From: Bacillota bacterium
GTDB taxonomy: Bacteria; Bacillota; UBA994; UBA5500
Direction: 5' to 3'
Assembly (NCBI GenBank): GCA_012735505.1
Contig: JAAYHE010000014.1
Span: 1-45,845 of the forward strand
DNA length: 45,845 nucleotides
The notes under the pieces: model-generated
Databases searched by the model: none
Seen by the model: only the letters and a program-made list of their open reading frames with translations
What the model was told of the DNA's origin: nothing
Part shown: piece after piece, positions 24,018-33,107 of the stretch
Position numbering within the stretch: position 1 is the stretch's first letter
Layout: every line of letters starts with the position of its first letter
Made by a program: the position numbers and the translations under genes

Positions 24018-24839
24018 ATGTGGCAAAGCAATGTTTGGTTTGCCTTTTTGCTTACCTTGTTTGCTGGTTTATCTACTGGCGTCGGGGGAATTGTTGCTCT
24101 CCTGAGTAAGAAGGCCAATACCCGTTTCCTGTCTGGTGCACTCGGCTTTTCAGCGGGAGTGATGATCTATGTCTCCTTTGTAGAAATTCTACCTAAGGGG
24201 CAGGAAGCTCTAGTCGCCAGCCAAGGTGCTGTAGCTGGTCCGTGGATAGCAACGGCAGCCTTTTTCGGTGGCATCCTGACCATTGCCGCCATCGACTACT
24301 TGATCCCAGAAAGTACTAATCCGCACCACAATATGTGCGAACCGGGCGCGCTTGACTGCGACCCAGAGCCAGCTGTGCAAGACAGCAGTCTGGCCCGCAT
24401 GGGGCTATTAGCAGCCTTAGCCATCGCCATTCACAACTTCCCAGAAGGCTTGGCAACCTTCGCCTCCACCTTAAAGGATCCTAAGCTAGGAGTGGCTATA
24501 GCCGTAGCAGTAGCGATACACAATATTCCCGAAGGCATTGCTGTAGCCGTTCCTCTGTTCTATGCCACTGGCAACCGACGCAAGGCTTTCAGTTACGCCT
24601 TGCTTTCCGGTCTCTCCGAGCCTTTAGGTGCTCTAGTAGGCTATTTGTTGCTGGCCCCCTTTTTTAACGACACGGTCTTAGGCATCTTGTTTGCCTTTGT
24701 TGCCGGCATCATGGTTTTCATCTCCCTGGATGAATTGCTACCAGCCGCCCGCGCCTATGACCAAGAGCATATTCCGATCTATGGCCTCGTAGCTGGCATG
24801 GCAGTAATGGCCATAAGCCTCTTACTATTTGCTAGCTAG
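24018..24839 (+). CDS. zupT: ZIP-family zinc/metal transporter (ZupT-like)
   Basis: The 273-residue protein has eight membrane helices and the ZIP metal-binding motifs [10 protein letters not shown] and [12 protein letters not shown] in helices 4 and 5, with a histidine/cysteine-containing loop (PHHNMCEP) before them. It imports zinc and probably other divalent metals such as iron or manganese into the cytoplasm. Its length matches ZupT. GGAGGTGG precedes the ATG at 24018. It is a single-gene unit ending at a strong terminator. The two palindromes upstream may serve in regulation. Confidence 0.9.
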   Translation: MWQSNVWFAFLLTLFAGLSTGVGGIVALLSKKANTRFLSGALGFSAGVMIYVSFVEILPKGQEALVASQGAVAGPWIATAAFFGGILTIAAIDYLIPESTNPHHNMCEPGALDCDPEPAVQDSSLARMGLLAALAIAIHNFPEGLATFASTLKDPKLGVAIAVAVAIHNIPEGIAVAVPLFYATGNRRKAFSYALLSGLSEPLGALVGYLLLAPFFNDTVLGILFAFVAGIMVFISLDELLPAARAYDQEHIPIYGLVAGMAVMAISLLLFAS

Positions 24840-24840
24840 A

Positions 24841-24882
24841 AAACAACCCCCCCGGGCCCTGTGCCCGAGGGGGTCTTGTTTT
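24841..24882. terminator. Convergent terminator between ZIP transporter and rubrerythrin
   Basis: AAACAA-CCCCC-C-GGGC pairs with GCCC-G-GGGGG-TTGTTT with one mismatch and a two-base bulge, ending in a T-rich stretch. It lies between converging genes. Confidence 0.75.
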
Positions 24883-24887
24883 GTAAT

Positions 24888-25439
24888 TTAGAAACGAGCA
24901 AAGCGTTCACCCGGTACGCCACAGATGGGGCAGCGCTCGGGTGCATCACCTTCGCGGGTGTGGCCACAGACGGGACAGACGACTATAGGCACATCTGGGA
25001 AGTCTTGGCCATCAGCTACCAGGTCGGCCGCTTTGCCGAACAGCTCGCTGTGGTTCTTTTCAGCTTCTAGGGCATAGCGAATGGCTCGCAAAGCGCCTTT
25101 TTCACCTTGCAACTCGGCAACGGCTGCAAAAGCTGGATACATCTCGTTAATCTCATAATCTTCGCCGGCCTTAGCCCATTGTAGGTGTTCTACGACCGTG
25201 CCCTTACCAAAACCAGCCATAGCAGGCACTAAGAAGTCGCCGGTGATATTCTTTAGTTCTTGAAAATGAGCATGGGCATGAATCTGTTCAGCATAGGCCA
25301 CTGCTTCGAAGAGGCGCGCTACGTGAGGGAAACCTTGTTTCTTAGCGTCGGCACCCCAAGCTAAATAGCGCATGTGGGCCATGCTTTCACCACCGAAAGC
25401 AGATCGCAAATTAGCTGCGGTAGTATTGTTCTTATTCAT
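24888..25439 (-). CDS. rbr: Rubrerythrin
   Basis: The 183-residue protein has the di-iron ferritin-like domain with GGESMAHMRYL, AEQIHAHAHF, EMYPAFAAVAELQGE and AEKNHSELF, which give the carboxylate/His ligands, and a C-terminal rubredoxin-like zinc/iron ribbon with CPVCG and CPICG. Rubrerythrin reduces hydrogen peroxide in anaerobes, using electrons from rubredoxin-type partners. The length is typical. AAAGGGGTG precedes the ATG at 25439. Together with the Sec-peroxiredoxin and SOD-like protein it forms the oxidative-stress set of this window, though not in one operon. Confidence 0.95.
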   Translation of the reverse strand: MNKNNTTAANLRSAFGGESMAHMRYLAWGADAKKQGFPHVARLFEAVAYAEQIHAHAHFQELKNITGDFLVPAMAGFGKGTVVEHLQWAKAGEDYEINEMYPAFAAVAELQGEKGALRAIRYALEAEKNHSELFGKAADLVADGQDFPDVPIVVCPVCGHTREGDAPERCPICGVPGERFARF

Positions 25440-25547
25440 GTCAACACCCCTTTTTAGTTAATCTGAGCGCAATAGCCACCAGGCACTCTTTACCTATATT
25501 CTCGGCTACCCGTCTACATACCTGCTCCACAACAGCAAGAGACAAAA

Positions 25548-25584
25548 AAGCTCAACTACCACACTGTTAGCAGTAGAAGAGCTT
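25548..25584 (-). terminator. Terminator-like hairpin, copy 1 of a repeated element
   Basis: AAGCTC pairs with GAGCTT and CTAC with GTAG, leaving an AA/AA internal loop. On the minus strand the stem runs into six T, directly after the 26-residue ORF. A related hairpin lies at 26841-26878 with the same internal loop and compensating changes in the stem. Confidence 0.6.
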
Positions 25585-25608
25585 GAAAAATAGGCACATC
25601 TATGCACA

Positions 25609-25689
25609 CTAGGCCAGCAGGGTTAACCACAGCCGACCCAGGCTCACAACTATCATAGCGGTTACAAGTAATATTGCAAGCTGCTTCAT
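25609..25689 (-). CDS. Possible 26-residue single-helix membrane peptide
   Basis: ATG at 25689 to TAG at 25609 encodes MKQLAILLVTAMIVVSLGRL and six more residues: a charged start, one hydrophobic helix and a short tail. GGGTGTG lies about 7 bases upstream of the ATG. A terminator hairpin follows 25 bases after the stop on the same strand. The combination of ribosome binding site, helix and terminator makes a small gene plausible. No family is recognised. Confidence 0.35.
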   Translation of the reverse strand: MKQLAILLVTAMIVVSLGRLWLTLLA

Positions 25690-25771
25690 TACTATCACAC
25701 CCTTGCCATTGACATTCCTTATCTTTAGTTTATGCCGATAGGACAAGGGTTTCAACCCCTTTAACAGAATC

Positions 25772-25885
25772 TTAAAGCAAGCATTTGCGGATCACCATGC
25801 CATGGGCACGCAACATGCCGAAGCGCTCATAGAAAGGTTGCATAAGCAACACTTTAGCGTTGCGGCTAATGGCCAAATCTACAGC
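25772..25885 (-). pseudogene. Possible gene remnant with acetyltransferase-like tail
   Basis: Overlapping the 3' end of the broken D-aminopeptidase gene in another frame, 37 codons read AVDLAISRNAKVLLMQPFYE then RFGMLRAHG, ending in TAA. QPFYERFG resembles the end of GNAT acetyltransferases (PFYEKxGF). No start or N-terminal part is found, so it would be only a fragment. The similarity is short and may be chance. Confidence 0.25.
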
Positions 25886-26706
25886 CAACCACGGGCAGTA
25901 GCGCCACTAATAATTAGACATCCTAACAGTTGTCTATAGGCTTCCAAATAACAATCCGAACGAACGGCGACTACTTTAGGCCCGCGCCGCTCTACCGTTG
26001 GAAATAGGGTGCACATATGAGCCATGCTAGTCAACTTTGTAGTAATTTCAAACTCGATCGGGCCTGCAATGCGATGGGGTTTCATCTCATCCAAGCGTGC
26101 TAGAGCGCGCTGAGCAGCTTCTTTGATGAGTTTTTGGCTACGTTTAGGTGTCAATAGTTTGGCAGCAAAACGGTCGATAGCTTCTTTTACAGCTACTGTC
26201 TCTATATTGCCGAGGAAATGCTACGCCTCGCGGCAGAGAACATCGTCACCCACTACTAAAGCTACAGGCACTCCGTAAGCACCGGCGATACCGGCGTTAA
26301 TAGCCGTCTCACCCACCACTTCGCCGTTGCGTTTTATTTCCGTCACTGCCCCGCCATAGATAGTATGGTTCATAACACCATCAGCGTTACCCTCGTAGGC
26401 ATGATAGCCAACAAAAAAGACGGCGTCGAAACTAGCATCGAGGCCTTCCATCTGCAACAGCTGCTTGTTACTACCGCTAATGAGAGAGGCCCGTTCATCG
26501 AGTTCTTCGATCAAGATATTGGTCATGCTGCCGTGGGCATCGTTCACTAATACTTCGGTCGCACCGGCTGCAAAAGCACCCGCAATAGCAGCATTAACGT
26601 CTTGCGTCAGCAGTTTACACATGCGCGTATAGCCAGCATCACGCATATGCTTGGCACTAGCTATACCAGTGCCACCTTCCATGTCAACAGAAATATATAT
26701 TTTCAA
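25879..26706 (-). pseudogene. dppA: D-aminopeptidase (DppA, M55 family) interrupted by an in-frame TAG
   Basis: The minus-strand frame reads MKIYISVDMEGGTG with the M55 zinc residues, then NDAHGSMTN, GYHAYEG, NHTIYG and VGETAINAG, up to CREA followed by TAG at 26223-26221. The same frame continues without shift as HFLGNIETVAVKEAIDRFAA to a TAG at 25879, which is the rest of DppA (usually CREAKELLGDIETV). One A-to-T change (AAG to TAG) explains the break. DppA is a zinc D-aminopeptidase that releases D-Ala from D-Ala-D-Ala peptides. TTG at 26706 is the likely start, 9 bases after AGGAGG. The C-terminus also looks unusual. Confidence 0.8.
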
Positions 26707-26840
26707 GCCCAAACACCTCCTAGATTTAGATTTCTACCGGAGGTCGGGCACTTCCTGCTAGCGCTCGCAACGAATGGCCATATTCTCCACCAACTGCCTA
26801 GAGCAACACCTCTTTCTGCAAAAGGCGTTTACAAAAGGAA

Positions 26841-26878
26841 AAGGCTCAACTACCGCCTCCAAGCAGTAGAAGAGCCTT
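26841..26878 (-). terminator. Terminator-like hairpin, copy 2 of a repeated element
   Basis: AAGGCTC pairs with GAGCCTT and CTAC with GTAG around the same AA/AA internal loop seen in copy 1. On the minus strand it is followed by TTTTCCTTTT. It lies between the permease gene and dppA and may end the permease transcript. No gene is seen in 26713-27009. Confidence 0.55.
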
Positions 26879-27009
26879 GTTATCACTAATTGCATCACCC
26901 AAGAGGGATGGCTAAGACTGCCTCCTGAGCAAGTTTGCTATGCTATACTTTATGCCTCGTGTATGATTATGGCAACAGTAGTTGCAATTTCTTAACGAAG
27001 TCAAGCAGG

Positions 27010-28722
27010 CTAAAGCTCTATCCGATCGTAAAGAATAGCAGCTTCATGCAGCAGCTGCTGATGCTGATAGATGGACAAAGCTGCCAAGAGCAAAATGATA
27101 CATATCAGCGCAGCAGTATAGTAAGGGTGCAATAAGTAAACCATGGCTGCGGCCACAGCCATTACCCCTAGCAAGATCAGGCGAGCATACTTTTTTCCCA
27201 TCCCCTTAAGCGCCTGCTTAGGATCCTTCCAATCGAGAACAGGATCGGCCAGGTCATGGGCTAGGGTAAGATTCACAGTATACCAGCTTGCAAGACTACC
27301 AAGAAGCAGGCCTAGCAAGACATCCAGCAGATCTGGTTTAACCCATATAACCCATAGCAATACGACTAGGAAGCTGGGCAAAGAAACAGCTACGAATGCT
27401 AACAATAATTTGCTCTTGATTTGCAGCCGGTAGTCTACAGGTATCACCTTCGAGATATAGAAACGCTGGCCTTCCCGCGAAACGCCAGCACTGGCTACCC
27501 GGTTAGAAAAGGCAGTTACCGCCATCAAACCGCCAATGCTTAACGCCATCACTCCAGGAGCAGAAGCAGAAATAGCTGTTAGCAACGGGGCCAAAGTTGC
27601 TTGCGTGCCTTTTTGATAAGCAAGGATAAGAAAAAGCACTGGCGTAGACAAGCTAGTAAGGGAATCTAGGAGAAAAAGCGGTGTACGCCGCAGGAGCTGC
27701 CACTCTCGCCATAAGAGAGCCTTTAGCAGGCGTCGCTCCCCTCCTGCCTGCTCTGCTTCGACCAGTCTCGGTTTCGCCACAATAAGCTCGTCAGCACCGA
27801 CAACACTATGCAAGTACACTCGGCTGCTAAGCAGATAAACCGCCGCACCAGCCAACACGATAGCACCGACAAAGAGTAGCAAAAACTCTAAGCCCACCCA
27901 AGTCCCCGCTAAGGCCAAGGCGCGCGTAGCCCATACACTGGGCGGAAAAAACCGCCCTAGACGGCTGACGATGTCGTACCCGCTTGCCTGCCAATTTTCC
28001 AACAAAGTCATGGCACTGCTACCTGCTTGGTTGAAATCAACGAGGCGAGTACAGAGCCCGATAATTACCCCCAGCAGAGACAAAATACTAACCAGCCACT
28101 CTCGCAGGCGCCGATCTAAGTAGCGTGCTAAGGGAAGCAACACTAGCAGAGCCAACAGCAAGGGCAGAATCGGTAGCAACAGCAACACCAAAAGCCCAAC
28201 CAGCCAGTGCACCCCACCCACATGCAACTCAACAGCGTAGAACATCAGGGCCGGGAAAAACACCACGAAAGCCACTGCATACTGCCCTAGCAACACCGCC
28301 ACCAACTTCGCCCCTACGATATAAGGGGCCGGAAGTGGCAGGCTAAGGAGCAAGTCGTTGTCGCGAGAAAAATACAAGGTAGAGGCTAACTGGCTCAGAC
28401 CCCATAGAAAGAGGATAATTGACACAGCTAAGATAGCCGTCACATACACCAATTCTGCTTGCCCAATGGCTATTCCCAGCCGCACTAACATATAGGCAAG
28501 ATACAGCATCGCGGCAAAAAGAGCTACTCCAGACAAGGACATCATAAACAGGCGCCAATCGTCTTGCTCTTGGTCCCGATGCTCCTTAACTCGAGGGCGA
28601 TACATATTCTTACAGTTGATCACAACCAGCGAGTGAAACTGGCGCACAGCCGGCAGACGCAGTGCTGCCGACCAATAGAACCAGCCACACAGGACAATAA
28701 TGGCCAATAACAACCAAACCAT
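27010..28722 (-). CDS. ABC-2-type exporter permease-like membrane protein
   Basis: The roughly 570-residue protein has about 12 strongly hydrophobic segments in two clusters (residues about 60-230 and 280-555) and a cytoplasmic part with RRLLKALLWREWQLLRRTPL, which is typical of ABC-2-type exporter permeases. LYFSRDNDLLLSLPLP is a recurrent feature in putative ABC exporter permeases of Bacillota. No adjacent ATPase gene is present, although such permeases usually have one directly upstream. The ATG at 28722 fits the AGGGGGG better than the one at 28728. The substrate is unknown. Confidence 0.72.
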   Translation of the reverse strand: MVWLLLAIIVLCGWFYWSAALRLPAVRQFHSLVVINCKNMYRPRVKEHRDQEQDDWRLFMMSLSGVALFAAMLYLAYMLVRLGIAIGQAELVYVTAILAVSIILFLWGLSQLASTLYFSRDNDLLLSLPLPAPYIVGAKLVAVLLGQYAVAFVVFFPALMFYAVELHVGGVHWLVGLLVLLLLPILPLLLALLVLLPLARYLDRRLREWLVSILSLLGVIIGLCTRLVDFNQAGSSAMTLLENWQASGYDIVSRLGRFFPPSVWATRALALAGTWVGLEFLLLFVGAIVLAGAAVYLLSSRVYLHSVVGADELIVAKPRLVEAEQAGGERRLLKALLWREWQLLRRTPLFLLDSLTSLSTPVLFLILAYQKGTQATLAPLLTAISASAPGVMALSIGGLMAVTAFSNRVASAGVSREGQRFYISKVIPVDYRLQIKSKLLLAFVAVSLPSFLVVLLWVIWVKPDLLDVLLGLLLGSLASWYTVNLTLAHDLADPVLDWKDPKQALKGMGKKYARLILLGVMAVAAAMVYLLHPYYTAALICIILLLAALSIYQHQQLLHEAAILYDRIEL

Positions 28723-28728
28723 GCACAT

Positions 28729-29164
28729 CCCCCCTGGCAGATTGCTAGTTACCAGCTTCTACTTCTACCTACGCAAGTCCTGCCAGAATGTTGCCAACTC
28801 TCCGCGGGATCCCCTACCGGTATCCCAAGCACTCCGAGGTGACCCTGAGGCGCGGCACCCCAACAAGCGGCGGCGCGCGTCATCCGTAAAGCGTATGGGA
28901 GCCATAATCATAAGAGTGAAGGAGCCAAGGATAAAGGAGCGGCCAGCAGTAAATTGGGGCCCCCTGACTTCTGGCCGTTCCCCTTGGCGACGAAGCTCTT
29001 ACCAACAGACGGTGGCTGCCAGCGCGCGAGGATGACCGTTACGCCGCGACAAACATAGCGCACGAGCATGACTGCAACCTGCACCAGTAAATAGGTTGCA
29101 TGAAAAGCATTCTATCTGATACATTTTGGCTAACCGATGCAAATTCCTATGCAGGGGGAAGTTT
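28729..29164. other. 436-base intergenic stretch with GC-rich centre, no recognised gene
   Basis: Between the divergent permease and AAA-ATPase genes, six-frame reading gives no recognisable protein; the frames are short or broken. The middle (about 28800-29030) is rich in GC and GCG runs compared with its flanks. It stands where an ATPase partner of the permease would be expected. It could be a decayed gene or an inserted fragment; nothing more can be said. Confidence 0.4.
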
Positions 29165-29977
29165 ATGATTTTTCTCAAGGCCATATCGCTTAAAACGGCA
29201 TCACAAGCAGCCACAAGCTTTCCACTCAACCTACCCCTATTTGGCCCCGACTTTAGGCTAGAATTTGATACGCCTGTGACCTTCTTGGTTGGAGAGAACG
29301 GAACAGGCAAGTCTTCCTTGCTCGAGGGCTTAGCTGTGGCCTCGCAGCGGGTGGTGGCTGGTGCCGACGAACTCGCTCACGACAGCAGCTTGGCTTCCGC
29401 CCGTCTGCTCGCAGATCAGCTCCGGTTAAGCTGGAGCCGTAAGACCGGGAGAGGTTTCTTTTTGCGGGCTGAAGACTTCTTCGGTTATTGCCGCCGGTTA
29501 AGCCAAATGCACCACGACTTAGCCAAGGAGGCTAGTCAACTAGCCAACAACTATAGTCAACAAGGGCGTAGCGACTTAGCTCTCAAGCTCGCCGTAGGCG
29601 CAATCCGGGGTCAAGCGAGCCAACTGCATGAACAGTATGAGGCGCTCGAACATCGCTCCCATGGAGAAAGTTACTTGCACTTTTTTAGTCATCGGATTGT
29701 TGCCGGGGGACTTTACCTACTCGACGAGCCTGAAACTCCATTATCACCACAAAACCAGTTAACGTTTATGGTAGTGCTTCATGCTGCGGCACAAGCAGGC
29801 AGCCAATTTATTATCGCTACCCACTCTCCGATCCTGATGGCGTATCCCTATGCTACCATCTATAGCCTAGATACAGTTCCGCCTCAGGTGGTCAAGTATG
29901 ACCAACTGGAACATGTCAACCTAACCCGTAGATTTTTGAACAACCCGGCAGCCTATCTAGAAGGTTTACTCAGGTAA
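29165..29977 (+). CDS. AAA-type ATPase of the COG3910 type
   Basis: The 270-residue protein has a Walker A (GENGTGKSS), a short signature SHGESYLHFF, Walker B LYLLDEPETPLSP and a switch histidine in IATHSPILMAYP. The layout, with a small helical insert between Walker A and signature, matches the SMC/ABC-like stand-alone ATPases of COG3910. It probably acts in the cytoplasm in a DNA- or RNA-related step, but function is not established. The ATG at 29165 follows a GGGGGAAG. Its 3' end overlaps the end of the converging YheC/YheD gene by 25 bases. Confidence 0.82.
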   Translation: MIFLKAISLKTASQAATSFPLNLPLFGPDFRLEFDTPVTFLVGENGTGKSSLLEGLAVASQRVVAGADELAHDSSLASARLLADQLRLSWSRKTGRGFFLRAEDFFGYCRRLSQMHHDLAKEASQLANNYSQQGRSDLALKLAVGAIRGQASQLHEQYEALEHRSHGESYLHFFSHRIVAGGLYLLDEPETPLSPQNQLTFMVVLHAAAQAGSQFIIATHSPILMAYPYATIYSLDTVPPQVVKYDQLEHVNLTRRFLNNPAAYLEGLLR

Positions 29978-31068
29978 GAAGCACGATTTTCCCATAAATA
30001 AAGAGCATAATCTAGCACATATAAAAAGATGCGAGGAACCGGCTCCCAAATATCGTCGCTACCAGTGCCCTTATCGGGGGCAGCGTTAGCTTCGATTAGC
30101 CAGTAGCGCCCCGACTTATCGCGAGCCAGGTCGATACCAATTTCAGACATGCGACCTATACTTTCTTCTAAGCGGGAGCCAACAAGCAGCGCTATTTGGT
30201 GCAGGTCGGCCAGCACAGCTGGGGCCTCATCTGCTGGTACAATCAGAGGCAAGCCTTCGCCCAGGGGCGCATTACGCGAACCTTGATGCCAGTTGGTAGT
30301 AAAGCGACCGGGACTCGCCATGCGCAGGAAACCCTGCGTCATTTCCCACTCCCCTCGCCGATTCTTACTGATTACTACCCGCATGTCGCTACGTTCTTGC
30401 TGACTGGTTTCAGCTAACTCAATCTCCTGTTGAAGCAGCAATCTGCCCGGGTCGGCATAGCTTGTGCAGATCATATATGCTTCCAAAAGCCCTAGTCGCG
30501 GCCAAACTTTGTTATGCTCCGACAGCTGTAGGCGGTAACGATTACGGCCCGAGCGGCTGATGCGGCAAATACCCCGTCCCCAACTACCAGCATCAGGCTT
30601 ACTTAGAATCGCCGGGTGCTGGCGCAACATGGCCCGCATACTGCCGGGGCCACGACAAATAATCGTGTGCGGCAGCAAGGGTGCTGTATCAGGATAGCGT
30701 TTAAGCGCTTGATGAGTTTGCCATTTGGGCAAAGCCAAGACCGGGTTTAAAGGAATAGCAGTTTGGCGCAAACGACGCCGAACGCTACGTAGAGGCTCGG
30801 TACGATTAAGATGTGGAAGTTTAACCTGATCATAAAACACATGCGGCCAAGGGACACTTTGCTTGGCCCACCTTTCGCCCGGCTGGGGAATCCAACCTTG
30901 CACCCTTTGGCGACGCAGGTCGACGTCTCGCGGGTGAAAAAAATAGACTTGCACACCATAGTGTTCTGCCGCCCGTGCATACATCAGTGCATCAAAGATG
31001 CCTTCTTGGCTGGCTAGCGCCCGCGCCCACTCCCGATTGATTAGTACCCCAAAAACAAGTTGCGGCAC
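29953..31068 (-). CDS. YheC/YheD family protein (ATP-grasp, spore-coat associated)
   Basis: The 371-residue protein shows the YheC/YheD pattern: MPQLVFGVLINREW start, DALMYARAAEHYGVQVYFF, ILSKPDAGSWGRGICRI (ATP-grasp lysine and glycine loop), QQEIELAE, DMRVVISKN, and EIGIDLARDKSGRYWLIEAN with the metal-binding acidic residues. In Bacillus the family is linked to spore coat; its substrate is not known. The GTG at 31068 is preceded by AGGGGGTG. This gene is one of the reasons to see the organism as spore-forming. Confidence 0.88.
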   Translation of the reverse strand: MPQLVFGVLINREWARALASQEGIFDALMYARAAEHYGVQVYFFHPRDVDLRRQRVQGWIPQPGERWAKQSVPWPHVFYDQVKLPHLNRTEPLRSVRRRLRQTAIPLNPVLALPKWQTHQALKRYPDTAPLLPHTIICRGPGSMRAMLRQHPAILSKPDAGSWGRGICRISRSGRNRYRLQLSEHNKVWPRLGLLEAYMICTSYADPGRLLLQQEIELAETSQQERSDMRVVISKNRRGEWEMTQGFLRMASPGRFTTNWHQGSRNAPLGEGLPLIVPADEAPAVLADLHQIALLVGSRLEESIGRMSEIGIDLARDKSGRYWLIEANAAPDKGTGSDDIWEPVPRIFLYVLDYALYLWENRASYLSKPSR

Positions 31069-31145
31069 AATATTACACCCCCTTCAGGGTATCCTATTGT
31101 GCCGCTATGCTTACACGTGCTACATAAGAGCCTCTTTATGAAATT

Positions 31146-32123
31146 TTACTTAACCAAATGGCAGGCCACTTGATGCCCCCCGCCCACGTCGTGGAGCTGC
31201 GGCTCCTCTTCCCGACAGCGAGCAGTAGCATAGGGGCAACGAGTATGAAACCGGCAGCCGCTGGGCGGATTGAGGGGGCTAGGCACTTCTCCCCGCAACA
31301 TAATGCGTTCACGCTTTTGCCCTGGCGCTACTGTCGGGCTCGCAGCCAACAAAGCTTTGGTATAGGGATGGGCTGTCTCGAGGAAAATTGCTTCTCTGCT
31401 ACCCATCTCTACTATTTTGCCCAGATACATGACAGCCACCTGCTGGCTAATATGCCAAACTACTGACAGGTTGTGTGAAATAAACAGATAAGAGATTCCT
31501 TGCTGCTGCTGCAGTTCTCTTAGTAAATTAAGCACCTGACCCTGCACAGAGACATCTAGAGCCGAAGTAGGTTCGTCGCACAACAGAATATCAGGTTCGG
31601 AAGCCAAGGCGCGGGCTATGCCTACGCGCTGTCGCTGCCCACCGCTGAATTGGTGCGGATAACGGTTGATCATTTCCTCGCTTAGGCCTACAGCCTTAAA
31701 TAGCTCCCGTACCCGCTGCTTACGGTCGCCCGCATAGTGGCGCACGATCAAAGGTTCCTCCACGCTGTCGCCTACTGTCATCCGCGGATTCAAAGTTGCA
31801 TAGGGATCTTGAAACACCATTTGTGCCGCCTGACGCAAAATATGCGGTGCCTCTTTGCTGCCAAAATCTATTTCCTGGCCATGCAGAATTACGCTACCGC
31901 CCGACGGAGTCTCCAAGCCGGCCAGCATGCGGGCGACAGTTGTTTTGCCGCAACCGCTTTCGCCCACCAATGCCAGGGTCTCTCCTGCCCTTAGCTGGAA
32001 GCTTACACCATCAACGGCCCGTACCTCGCCGCCTGCAGAACGGGAAAACAAGCCTCGCCGCAAGGGGAATGTTTTTCTTAGATCTTTAACTGTTAGAGCT
32101 AGCTGCTCGGCCGTAGCTAACAT
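31146..32123 (-). CDS. oppF: Oligopeptide/dipeptide ABC transporter ATPase (OppF/DppF)
   Basis: The 325-residue ATPase has Walker A GESGCGKTT, Q-loop MVFQDPYATLNPRM, signature SGGQRQRVGIARAL, Walker B LLCDEPTSALD and switch FISHNLSVVWHIS. The C-terminal oligopeptide extension has the cysteine-containing CRFHTRCPYATARC, which in this family binds an iron-sulfur cluster. It powers peptide import together with the OppD product. The ATG at 32123 has GGAGGTG upstream and overlaps the end of oppD by 38 bases, so translation is probably coupled. It is the last gene of the operon. Confidence 0.92.
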   Translation of the reverse strand: MLATAEQLALTVKDLRKTFPLRRGLFSRSAGGEVRAVDGVSFQLRAGETLALVGESGCGKTTVARMLAGLETPSGGSVILHGQEIDFGSKEAPHILRQAAQMVFQDPYATLNPRMTVGDSVEEPLIVRHYAGDRKQRVRELFKAVGLSEEMINRYPHQFSGGQRQRVGIARALASEPDILLCDEPTSALDVSVQGQVLNLLRELQQQQGISYLFISHNLSVVWHISQQVAVMYLGKIVEMGSREAIFLETAHPYTKALLAASPTVAPGQKRERIMLRGEVPSPLNPPSGCRFHTRCPYATARCREEEPQLHDVGGGHQVACHLVK

Positions 32124-33102
32124 TATCTTGCACCTCCTGCGGGATCTGGCTGTCGCTTTGTGCCCGATGGCAACGCACGGCCTGGGTAGAGGAAAGGTTC
32201 TTCATCCTTTGCGGGCCATGACAGTCTGCGCTTACCTGGGGACAGCGGTCTGCAAAAGCGCAGCCGCTGATACTGCCTAAATCTCTTGGCACCGTGCCCG
32301 GAATACTATAGAGCATATCTTGCTGCTCTCCAAAACGAGGCAAAGAATTCAACAAGCCTTGTGTGTAGGGATGGGCCGGGCTATTGAACAATTCGGCAAC
32401 TGTACCTGTCTCTACTACCTCGCCAGCATACATGACTACACCCCGATCGGCGTTCTCGGCAACTAAACCGAGGTCATGGGTGATCAAGATCATAGCCATG
32501 CCGGTCTCGGCCTGCAAGCGTTGCAGCAGTTCGAGAATTTGCGCTTGCACTGTGACGTCTAGGGCCGTAGTCGGTTCGTCGGCGATAAGCAATTCTGGCT
32601 CACCTGCCAACGCCATGGCGATCATCACCCGCTGGCGCATACCACCAGATAGCTCATGGGGGTAACTCCGCAAGCGACTCTTGGGATCGGCAATACCTAC
32701 TCTAGCTAGATAATCAGCAGCCGCTTCCGCGGCTGTCTTTTTGTTCATACCTCTATGCAGCATCAATACTTCTGAAATCTGTTGTTCTACCGTATACACC
32801 GGGTTTAAGCAAGTCATGGGTTCTTGAAAAATCATGGCCATGCTACTGCCCCGCAAGCGGCGGCGCTCCTCGGGTGTGAGGCTGGCGAGATCCTGACCGT
32901 GTAAAAGAATCTGCCCACCAGTAATACGCCCTGGCCTACTCAGCAAGCCCATAATGGCCAGTGCAGTTACACTCTTACCACACCCGCTTTCTCCTACGAT
33001 GCCTAGGGTTTCGCCGGGAGCCAAGGAGAAAGAGACCTGGCGCAGTACCTGTCGCTTGGCAAAATGAACCTGCAAATCTTGTACCCTTAGTAGTTCTGCC
33101 AC
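32086..33102 (-). CDS. oppD: Oligopeptide/dipeptide ABC transporter ATPase (OppD/DppD)
   Basis: The 338-residue ATPase has Walker [14 protein letters not shown]-loop [14 protein letters not shown], signature [14 protein letters not shown], Walker [13 protein letters not shown] and switch [13 protein letters not shown]. The late [14 protein letters not shown] is the cysteine motif of the peptide-importer subgroup. The start is taken as GTG at 33102, because the GTG at 33111 overlaps the AAGGGGAG ribosome binding site. It forms a heterodimer with OppF on the cytoplasmic side. The gene starts 5 bases after the stop of oppC. Confidence 0.92.
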   Translation of the reverse strand: MAELLRVQDLQVHFAKRQVLRQVSFSLAPGETLGIVGESGCGKSVTALAIMGLLSRPGRITGGQILLHGQDLASLTPEERRRLRGSSMAMIFQEPMTCLNPVYTVEQQISEVLMLHRGMNKKTAAEAAADYLARVGIADPKSRLRSYPHELSGGMRQRVMIAMALAGEPELLIADEPTTALDVTVQAQILELLQRLQAETGMAMILITHDLGLVAENADRGVVMYAGEVVETGTVAELFNSPAHPYTQGLLNSLPRFGEQQDMLYSIPGTVPRDLGSISGCAFADRCPQVSADCHGPQRMKNLSSTQAVRCHRAQSDSQIPQEVQDNVSYGRAASSNS

Positions 33103-33107
33103 CAGAA

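Noticed and set aside
26221-26223. Pyrrolysine at the TAG in dppA
   Set aside because: Pyrrolysine is known mainly in methylamine methyltransferases; no such gene or pyl gene is in the window, and a single AAG-to-TAG change is simpler.
28800-29035. Short ORFs in the GC-rich gap as genes
   Set aside because: No ribosome binding sites, no recognisable domains and stops in all frames at short distance.
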